The translations under genes and the position numbers were made by a program. From Ruminococcaceae bacterium UBA7067 (GTDB lineage Bacteria > Bacillota > Clostridia > Oscillospirales > Acutalibacteraceae), in contig DKZT01000047.1 of NCBI GenBank assembly GCA_002493755.1, positions 1,064 through 19,348 on the forward strand: 18,285 nucleotides of DNA, given 5' to 3'. The notes under the pieces are model-generated. The model was given only the letters and a program-made list of their open reading frames with translations. It did no database searches and was not told the DNA's origin. This document shows positions 1 through 5,165 of this stretch, one piece after another. Positions within the stretch are counted from its first letter, which is position 1. Each line of letters begins with the position of its first letter.

Positions 1-140
1 AGTATTGAGTTTTGAGTATTGAGTTTTCAGTATTGAGTTTTCAGTTTTCAGTTTTGAGTTATTAATATAAAGCTTACACCTTACAACTCTAAACTCCAAA
101 CTCTAAACTCTGAACTCTAAACTCCAAACTCTGAACTCTT
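1..140. repeat. Heptad-periodic inverted repeat element, copy 1 (left end cut by window)
   Basis: Bases 1-63 read as nine tandem 7-mers of the type AGTTTTG, AGTATTG or AGTTTTC. Bases 85-140 read as eight 7-mers of the opposite type AACTCTA, AACTCCA or AACTCTG. A 21-base AT-rich centre separates them. The arms are roughly reverse complements, with one or two mismatches per unit, so a long imperfect hairpin is possible on either strand. The right arm ends 2 bases from the stop codon of rqcP, so in the rqcP transcript it would start immediately after the coding region. The left arm may continue beyond the window. There is no coding potential and no GC-rich stem plus T-run typical of an intrinsic terminator. 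The structure is read directly from the sequence; its role is unknown. Confidence 0.8.
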
Positions 141-142
141 GA

Positions 143-382
143 TTAAAGGACATTATACATATCGGACGCATCCTCTTTTTTTGCGTACTCGTTTATCGCC
201 GTAACCGAGATTTTCACAGGCTTTGAGCCGAGCGATACCTCAATAATATCGCCGATTTTTACGTCATAGGACGCTCTGGCTGCTTTTCCGTTCACTAAAA
301 CTCTGCCTGCGTCACACGCCTCATTGGCAACGGTTCTTCTTTTTATTATTCTTGATATTTTTAAGTATTTGTCAAGTCGCAT
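143..382 (-). CDS. rqcP: S4-domain ribosome quality control protein RqcP (YabO)
   Basis: A 79-residue single S4-domain protein. RqcP works with RqcH in bacterial ribosome quality control, where it binds obstructed 50S subunits carrying peptidyl-tRNA and supports the C-terminal alanine tailing that marks stalled chains for degradation. The N-terminus MRLDKYLKISRIIKRRT, the central GRVLVNGKAARAS segment and the end KKEDASDMYNVL closely follow Bacillus YabO as I recall it; family length is about 80-90 residues. The start at 382 is chosen because AAGGAGAGG lies just upstream at suitable spacing; an in-frame start eight codons earlier has no such site. It follows hup in the mazG-hup-rqcP order, the counterpart of yabN-yabO. 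A strong intrinsic terminator ends only a few bases before its SD, so its mRNA probably comes from readthrough of, or processing at, that terminator. Confidence 0.93.
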   Translation of the reverse strand: MRLDKYLKISRIIKRRTVANEACDAGRVLVNGKAARASYDVKIGDIIEVSLGSKPVKISVTAINEYAKKEDASDMYNVL

Positions 383-400
383 TATTTTCCTCTCCTTACT

Positions 401-440
401 AAACAAAAATGCCTGCCAATCACAAATCTGTTGGCAGGCA
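401..440 (-). terminator. Intrinsic terminator after hup
   Basis: On the minus strand TGCCTGCCAA pairs perfectly with TTGGCAGGCA (440-431 with 419-410; 10 bp, 11-base loop) and is followed at once by TTTTTGTTT. It begins 14 bases after the hup stop codon and is a textbook rho-independent terminator. The SD of rqcP begins about four bases beyond the T-tract, so the terminator is well placed to give high hup and low rqcP expression. Confidence 0.92.
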
Positions 441-454
441 AATTGGTTATGAAA

Positions 455-730
455 TTACTTGTTTACAGCCTCTTTGAAAGCGTTGCCGGCTTTAAAAGCA
501 GGAACCTTTGAAGCAGGAATTTCAATCTGCTGCTTTGTTCTCGGGTCGCAGCCTGTTCTTGCATTGCGCTGACGCTGCTCAAATGTACCAAAGCCAACTA
601 ACTGTACCTTTTCACCGTTTGCAACAGACTCAACTATAACGTCGATTACAGAAGCAACTGCCTTTTCTGCGTCCTTCTTTGAAATACCGCTCTTTTCTGC
701 AACTGCTGCAACTAATTCTGTCTTGTTCAT
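455..730 (-). CDS. hup: HU family DNA-binding protein
   Basis: A 91-residue histone-like protein that binds and bends DNA as a dimer in the nucleoid. The N-terminal helical half (MNKTELVAAVAEKSGISKKD) is followed by the GFGTF saddle at residues 46-50, the RQRNARTG start of the DNA-binding arm, Pro63 at the arm tip, and the closing PAFKAGNAFKEAV helix. The usual GRNPxTG tip reads GCDPRTK here, placing a cysteine (Cys61) two residues before the intercalating proline. The start at 730 is fixed by AGGAGG eight bases upstream; the open frame running further upstream overlaps the end of mazG and has no such site. An intrinsic terminator follows at once. HU sits between mazG and rqcP, an arrangement seen in Clostridia. 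Confidence 0.95.
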   Translation of the reverse strand: MNKTELVAAVAEKSGISKKDAEKAVASVIDVIVESVANGEKVQLVGFGTFEQRQRNARTGCDPRTKQQIEIPASKVPAFKAGNAFKEAVNK

Positions 731-756
731 TTTAATATCCTCCTGAAATTTCACAT

Positions 757-1551
757 TTAATTTATTTCCTTCGCTCTTTCCCAAAGGGAATCAAGCGTAT
801 TAAGGTCAGTGTTTTTCATATCAAGTCCCTGCTCTTCAGCCGCCTTTTCAACCTTTTCAAAACGGTCTGTAAACTTATCGCAGCTGTCGTAGAGAGCCTT
901 CTCGGGGTCAAGCTTTAAAAAGCGCGATACATTGACAACCGAGAAAAGAACATCACCAAGCTCCTCATTCTGATTAGCGGTATCCTTATTCTTTATTGCC
1001 TGCTTAAGCTCAGCTATTTCCTCGTCAAGCTTTGTGAGCGCACCGTCAACGCTGTCCCAGTCAAAGCCGACCTTTGCCGCCTTCTGCTGAAGCTTCTGAC
1101 TTCTCATAAGCGACGGCAGAGCCTTTGAAACGCTCTTCATTGCGTCTGCCTGTGTTTTTTGCGACTTTGTCTGCATTTTGATATTGTCCCAGTTTTTCAG
1201 CACCTGTGCAGTATTGTCGGCAACAACATCTGAGAAAACGTGAGGATGGCGGATTATCAGCTTTTTGCATATGCCGTCGGCAACATCGTTTATATCAAAG
1301 CTGCCGGTTTCCTCCTCCATAACGGCGTGAAACACAACCTGAAGCAGGACATCGCCAAGCTCTTCCTTAAGAAGCTCTGAATCCGAGGTGTCAATAGCCT
1401 CCACAGCTTCGTAGGTTTCCTCGATAAAATTCTGCCTTATTGATTGGTGGGTCTGCTCCTTATCCCAGGGGCATCCGTTTTCACTTCTTAAAAGCTTTAC
1501 TATTTTTACAAGGTCCTGAAAGCCGTAGCTATCCTTTTGCTCAAAATCCAC
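757..1551 (-). CDS. mazG: Nucleoside triphosphate pyrophosphohydrolase MazG
   Basis: A 264-residue tandem MazG protein that hydrolyses (d)NTPs to the monophosphate and pyrophosphate, a house-cleaning role that can also influence ppGpp signalling. The first repeat has GCPWDKEQTH (26-35), EETYE (44-48) and EELGD (63-67), the metal-binding EExxE...ExxD pattern. The second has EEIAEL (177-182) and EELGD (196-200). The Bacillus counterpart YabN carries an extra N-terminal tetrapyrrole-methylase-like domain that is absent here. The start is GTG at 1551, because an in-frame TGA lies immediately upstream; GGAG occurs 11 bases before it. The gene follows the flippase by 52 bases and precedes hup by 26 bases, so it is probably co-transcribed with both. 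Confidence 0.93.
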   Translation of the reverse strand: MDFEQKDSYGFQDLVKIVKLLRSENGCPWDKEQTHQSIRQNFIEETYEAVEAIDTSDSELLKEELGDVLLQVVFHAVMEEETGSFDINDVADGICKKLIIRHPHVFSDVVADNTAQVLKNWDNIKMQTKSQKTQADAMKSVSKALPSLMRSQKLQQKAAKVGFDWDSVDGALTKLDEEIAELKQAIKNKDTANQNEELGDVLFSVVNVSRFLKLDPEKALYDSCDKFTDRFEKVEKAAEEQGLDMKNTDLNTLDSLWERAKEIN

Positions 1552-1603
1552 TCAGAATACATCTCCAATCAACAATCGGCACTTAAGCCTACGTTCTAGT
1601 ATT

Positions 1604-3370
1604 TTACCTTAAAATATGCGCTTTTTCAAGTAGTTTTGCAATTTTTTCTCCCTTTGGAAGCATACAAATTTCTCTTTTGCTCACTACTCTTAACAAAAGC
1701 AAAGCGACAAAATATATTATCACCGTAAATACGGCGGTTATTATTATAGAAATTTTTGCGGAAACGCTTGTCGCCAGCAGGTTGTATGCGCACAAACCTA
1801 TGGTAACGCAGATTAGCGCGCCGATAAGCGGCTTTATAAGCACGTGCACAAAGTCGGGAACAATTTTTGTTTCCCTGCAAAGGAAATAAAGTCCCACAAC
1901 CACAACGAACAGATAAGCCACAAGAGAGCCGACAGCCGCACCCTGAATATTTATTGTCGGAATACCTACAAGGGTGTAGTTAAGCGAGATTTTCACAACC
2001 ATCGCAATACTCATCAGCTTCAGCGGCAAATCAACTCTTCCGACAGCCTGAAGCATACTGCATATCGGTGTGCTTGTAGCGATAAAGATAACGGATATGC
2101 CGAGAATCTGCAGGATTTTTGAGGCTATATCAACCTCAACGCTCAGGTTTCCGTTGCCGTAAAGCAAATTGAGCAGCGGCCAGGACAGCATTGAAAGCGC
2201 AAGTCCTGCCGGCAGTGCAACGCATAGAGTAAGCTTCAGAATCATCTCGATATTATCCTTGATTTCCTCCCTGTCGCCCCTTGTCCAGGCTGAGGTAAGG
2301 CTGGGCAGTGCGCTTGAGCCGAACGCCTGCGTCAGAGCAGTTACAAGCATCATAAGTGTCAGGGCGTAGCCGTAGCAGCCGTTTAAGTAGGTCTGGAAAA
2401 TACCGTCCTTGAAAACGTGATTCTCAACAAGCGGATAGAGATTCTGCATAAGCTCCCTGTTGGTATTTGTTAAATCGTCAATTCTTATCTGAATAAGAGT
2501 AGAATCTATCATACTCGAAATGCTTAATACAAGCGAGTTTACACCGATTGGAATGGCAGTTTTCACAAGCTCCTTTGTTATTTCCTTTCCCGAACGTGCA
2601 GGCTCGGAATAATAAAGCTGGCGGCGTGTAACGTCGCAGCCCTTAAGCTTGTAACGTAAAAACAGGAAAATAAAGCCCATAAGCGCGCCTGCAACAATGC
2701 CGAGAAGAGCGGCGCATACGGTATAAATCATTATTGCGTTTTCAGCGGCAACAGCGTCGGCATAAGGCGTGCCGAACACCGTACCCGAAGCCATAAACTC
2801 GTTTGTTCCCATTGTTGAAACAACAGCCGCGGCTGAAAGTCCGAGAATAAGCTTGCCTGCCGCCTCCATAACCTCAGAAACAGCGGTCGGCACCATATTG
2901 CGCATACCCTCAAAATAGCCTCGGTAAATCGACATAAGACAGCCGAAAACAATCGTGGGCGCAAGCGCACGTATGGCGTATTTAACATCATTGTTATGAA
3001 CAAGGTCGGCGTAGGTTTCGCTGAAAATAATCATAAGCGCACAGCACACCGTACCTGTCAGGATAAAAATAGGTATAGAAATCTTATGTAGCTTTTTTAC
3101 ATCTCTGAATCGGTTTTCGGCAACGCTCTTTGAAACAAGGCGCGAAATCGCTATCGGAAAGCCTCCCGTTGCGAGCATAAAAAGCGGATCGTAAAAATTG
3201 TAAGCAAGCGTAAACATACCGTAGCCTACGCCGTCAAGGAACTGCCCAAGCAGAATTTTATATATCATACCGATGACCTTGACAACAATCATACTCATCG
3301 ACATAACCATTGCGCCCTTTAAGAAGGTCTGCTTTTGCTTTTCGCCATTTTGCAGAGTTTGTCGCTCCAA
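1604..3370 (-). CDS. SpoVB/MurJ-like polysaccharide flippase (MOP superfamily)
   Basis: A 588-residue polytopic membrane protein with roughly 14 hydrophobic segments. The N-terminal QTFLKGAMVMSMSMIVVKVIGMIYKILLG (about residues 14-42) resembles the family's first helix, and GYGMFTLAYNFYDPLFMLATGGFPIAISRLVS (49-80) is typical of SpoVB and YabM proteins of the MATE/MOP flippase group. These move lipid-linked sugar or peptidoglycan precursors across the membrane; SpoVB acts in spore cortex formation, while the substrate of this paralogue cannot be read from sequence. The likely start is TTG at 3370 with AAGGAGAGG just upstream and an in-frame stop shortly before; the first ATG lies about 20 codons further in, inside the first helix. 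Its place before mazG, hup and rqcP matches Bacillus yabM. Confidence 0.87.
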   Translation of the reverse strand: MERQTLQNGEKQKQTFLKGAMVMSMSMIVVKVIGMIYKILLGQFLDGVGYGMFTLAYNFYDPLFMLATGGFPIAISRLVSKSVAENRFRDVKKLHKISIPIFILTGTVCCALMIIFSETYADLVHNNDVKYAIRALAPTIVFGCLMSIYRGYFEGMRNMVPTAVSEVMEAAGKLILGLSAAAVVSTMGTNEFMASGTVFGTPYADAVAAENAIMIYTVCAALLGIVAGALMGFIFLFLRYKLKGCDVTRRQLYYSEPARSGKEITKELVKTAIPIGVNSLVLSISSMIDSTLIQIRIDDLTNTNRELMQNLYPLVENHVFKDGIFQTYLNGCYGYALTLMMLVTALTQAFGSSALPSLTSAWTRGDREEIKDNIEMILKLTLCVALPAGLALSMLSWPLLNLLYGNGNLSVEVDIASKILQILGISVIFIATSTPICSMLQAVGRVDLPLKLMSIAMVVKISLNYTLVGIPTINIQGAAVGSLVAYLFVVVVGLYFLCRETKIVPDFVHVLIKPLIGALICVTIGLCAYNLLATSVSAKISIIITAVFTVIIYFVALLLLRVVSKREICMLPKGEKIAKLLEKAHILR

Positions 3371-3396
3371 AACGCACCTCTCCTTTATTCACAGGC

Positions 3397-3426
3397 ACAG
3401 GCGGCATTTAAGAAAACACCGCCTGT
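3397..3426. other. Hairpin in the zinc-ribbon / flippase gap
   Basis: ACAGGCGG (3397-3404) pairs perfectly with CCGCCTGT (3419-3426) around a 14-base loop. No T-run follows on either strand, so it is not a standard intrinsic terminator. It could protect or process the mRNA between the zinc-ribbon gene and the flippase; no function can be assigned. Confidence 0.5.
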
Positions 3427-3450
3427 AAAAGTGACAGATATAAATTATTA

Positions 3451-3903
3451 TTACTCCCGTGCATCCCTGACTGCCTGCTGAGCCTCACGCGCTACGGGGT
3501 CATCGTCATCGTTCATCTCCGGAGCCGTGTTTGACGGGTCGTCGCCGTAAAGCTTTGCGCCGCATTTGCCGCAATACTGCAAATCAGCGCTTACCACTCC
3601 GCCGCAGGATTTGCACTTTACCTTGTTTTTCTGAGCGTTGATAAGCTCTCTTGTAGCTTCAAGGTTCTCGTTAAGCTCCTTAAGCTCATCTATCTTTCCA
3701 CTGAGAGCGTCCTTATCCATCTCACCCGACAGATAGCTGTCATACACGAACCTGCCCAGCTCCTGATACTTTTTATTAATTTCGCTTTGCAAGCCTGCCT
3801 CGGCATACTTGAGCTTTGAAACATCAATCACCTTTTCAGCCTTTTTGCCAACTGCGTTTACGGCAGATTTGGCATTAAAAAAGAAATCATCAAATATACT
3901 CAT
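3451..3903 (-). CDS. Small coiled-coil / zinc-ribbon protein of unknown function
   Basis: A 150-residue protein with no signal peptide. Residues about 35-95 are charged and heptad-like, probably an antiparallel coiled coil. A zinc ribbon follows, with CxxC pairs at Cys97/Cys100 and Cys111/Cys114 (CKSC, CGKC), and the C-terminal tail is acidic (NDDDD). Proteins with this helical-plus-ribbon layout are common in Clostridia and uncharacterised; I cannot name a function. The start at 3903 is fixed by AAAAGGAG eight bases upstream. The frame stays open for another 67 codons upstream, but that part runs through repeat DNA and reads like non-protein sequence. The gene has its own near-consensus promoter around 4169-4197 and a leader of about 260 nt, unlike its operon-embedded neighbours. 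Confidence 0.88.
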   Translation of the reverse strand: MSIFDDFFFNAKSAVNAVGKKAEKVIDVSKLKYAEAGLQSEINKKYQELGRFVYDSYLSGEMDKDALSGKIDELKELNENLEATRELINAQKNKVKCKSCGGVVSADLQYCGKCGAKLYGDDPSNTAPEMNDDDDPVAREAQQAVRDARE

Positions 3904-3971
3904 ACAGAATTCTCCTTTTATATTTATATATTTATATTTTTGCTGTGTACAAGTTTCAGCAGAGCGAGCGG

Positions 3972-4016
3972 CATCCTTCCACCGCAAGCGGTCCCCCTCC
4001 CTTGAAAGGGAGGCAA
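3972..4016 (-). repeat. Dispersed twin-hairpin repeat, copy in zinc-ribbon leader
   Basis: This 45-base segment is the reverse complement of 18241-18285 with one mismatch. It contains two small palindromes: ACCGC-AA-GCGGT and CCTCCCTT-GA-AAGGGAGG. The single difference from the other copy falls in the two-base loop of the second hairpin, so pairing is preserved in both copies. It lies in the probable 5' leader of the zinc-ribbon gene. Two nearly identical copies about 14 kb apart in inverted orientation indicate a REP-like or miniature mobile repeat with further genomic copies expected. Confidence 0.85.
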
Positions 4017-4082
4017 CACTCGCTTCAGGTTTCGTGTTTAAGTTGATAACATTGCCTTCAAAGGGAGCCAAGACCTCGTTTC
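4000..4082. repeat. Imperfect direct repeat inside the leader
   Basis: CCTTGAAAGGGAGGCAACAC (4000-4019, continuing as TCGCTTC to 4026) recurs as CCTTCAAAGGGAGCCAAGAC (4055-4074, continuing as CTCGTTTC to 4082). The two copies differ by a few substitutions and one base in length. The first overlaps the twin-hairpin repeat. This suggests a partial internal duplication, or two neighbouring insertions of related elements, within 3972-4141. Confidence 0.6.
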
Positions 4083-4095
4083 GGGTTGCAGCAAT

Positions 4096-4123
4096 AATTT
4101 TCAATTTTCCATTTTCAATTTTC
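4096..4123. repeat. Four-unit 7-base periodic tract
   Basis: AATTTTC is repeated four times in register (units starting at 4096, 4103, 4110 and 4117; the third begins with C). The unit CAATTTT differs by one base from CAGTTTT, one of the units of copy 1 at 1-63, so this looks like a single unpaired arm of the same heptad family. It lies in the zinc-ribbon leader beside other repeat structures. Confidence 0.6.
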
Positions 4124-4126
4124 TAT

Positions 4127-4141
4127 TGCGGCGCAGCCGCA
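4127..4141. other. GC-rich hairpin in leader
   Basis: TGCGGC-GCA-GCCGCA is a perfect 6-bp stem with a 3-base loop, standing out in AT-rich DNA directly after the 7-base tract. In the predicted zinc-ribbon transcript it would lie about 20 bases from the 5' end, where such a structure could protect the RNA. No T-run follows in the transcribed direction, so it is not a conventional terminator. Confidence 0.5.
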
Positions 4142-4168
4142 CGTTCACTGATATATTAATATTAGCAT

Positions 4169-4197
4169 ATTATATCATTCGTTTAAAATGGTTTCAA
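4169..4197 (-). promoter_or_regulatory. Vegetative promoter for the zinc-ribbon gene
   Basis: On the minus strand TTGAAA (4197-4192) is followed after exactly 17 bases by TATAAT (4174-4169), with TG one base upstream of the -10 box (extended -10). This is five of six plus six of six matches to the housekeeping consensus. Transcription would start near 4162, giving a leader of about 260 nt before the ATG at 3903. The -35 box is only about 11 bases after the nucleoside kinase stop codon, and no terminator separates them. Confidence 0.75.
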
Positions 4198-4208
4198 GAT
4201 AAATATTG

Positions 4209-5165
4209 TTAATATTCATAGCTTCCGCCGCCGACAAACTCCGTAAGCAGTGATTTCGGGTCAAGTAATGAAGCGTCAACGCACTGAACACTGCGCAGAG
4301 CCGCTGCCAGCCGCTGTGCCTTGTCGTAATGCTCGCTGCCCTCAGGCACACTCAGGAGTATAGGTATTGCACGGCAGCCTATAATGCCCGGCTCGCTTTC
4401 GTGAAAGGAGTCTATTATTATGTCGCTGCTGCCGACAAACGGAAGAATATTAACCCTTTCACCCTGAACAACGCTGTCCCAAAGCTCCAAGCACTTCTCG
4501 GCGTTGATTGAACGGTAGCTTGTATCCCTGATAAGTCGCCTGAGCATTCTCAGGGTCTGCCCGTTAAAGGTTTTGCCGTCAATGACAACCGAGCTTTCAA
4601 TATTAAGAAAAAGCTTTGTAACGCTGGTCTTTTTTATGTTTGAGGTAAGAGCAGGATTAATTGCGTGAAGTCCTTCTATAATAACAAACCCGTTTCGTTC
4701 AACCTTAATATGCTGTCTGAAATCAGCCGGACGTTTTTTTACAAAATCGTATTTCGGCATATCACATTCGCCTGTTTCAGTAAGGCATAAAAGACAGCGT
4801 CTTACCTCCTCCAGATTCAGCGCTCTCAGACCCTCAAAATCACGTCTGCCGCGCTCATCAAACGGCGTTTCGTCAGCCGCAATAAAAAAATCATCTAACG
4901 ATATTTTTACCGCCGCTCTGCCCTTTTCATTAAGCATATGTCTGAGCATCATAGAGGTTGTTGTTTTTCCTGCCGACGACGGACCCGACAGCATTATTAC
5001 GCCGCCGTGCTCCGAGCGTTTCAGGATTTCATCGACGGCACAGCTTATTTCATTGCGAAAATTTATATCGCTTGAAGCAACCAGAGCCTCAGGGTTGCTT
5101 ATCGCCGCCGCATTTATTTCTTCAATAGAATAAAGCTTTGCACTGCTATAATCCGTATTCTTCAT
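4209..5165 (-). CDS. Uridine kinase-like P-loop nucleoside kinase
   Basis: A 318-residue P-loop kinase of the phosphoribulokinase/uridine kinase superfamily, probably phosphorylating a nucleoside from ATP or GTP. The Walker A loop GPSSAGKT is at about 61-68, and SLDDFF (89-94) matches the uridine-kinase substrate/metal strand. A segment RRDFEGLRALNLEEV and the strand FVIIEGLHAINP are also typical. Many clostridial relatives are longer, with a TGS/threonyl-tRNA-synthetase-like N-terminus that this protein lacks; only about 60 residues precede the P-loop. The start is uncertain: ATG at 5165 overlaps the end of hemZ by about 20 bases and has only a weak AGG-type site, while an ATG at 5204 and a TTG at 5207 extend it by 13-14 residues but have no SD. 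It follows hemZ in the same unit; the exact substrate is not readable. Confidence 0.83.
   Translation of the reverse strand: MKNTDYSSAKLYSIEEINAAAISNPEALVASSDINFRNEISCAVDEILKRSEHGGVIMLSGPSSAGKTTTSMMLRHMLNEKGRAAVKISLDDFFIAADETPFDERGRRDFEGLRALNLEEVRRCLLCLTETGECDMPKYDFVKKRPADFRQHIKVERNGFVIIEGLHAINPALTSNIKKTSVTKLFLNIESSVVIDGKTFNGQTLRMLRRLIRDTSYRSINAEKCLELWDSVVQGERVNILPFVGSSDIIIDSFHESEPGIIGCRAIPILLSVPEGSEHYDKAQRLAAALRSVQCVDASLLDPKSLLTEFVGGGSYEY

Noticed and set aside
1..140. CRISPR array
   Set aside because: The repeats are 7 bases long, contiguous and without spacers, and no cas gene is near.
1604..3370. Frameshift or decay in the flippase gene because it lacks an ATG at its 5' end
   Set aside because: The TTG start has a proper SD, the frame is intact over normal family length, and membrane segments are continuous.
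4127..4141. Terminator for the nucleoside kinase
   Set aside because: The 6-bp stem is followed by ATAGAAAATT on the transcribed strand, not a T-run, and it lies downstream of a strong promoter.
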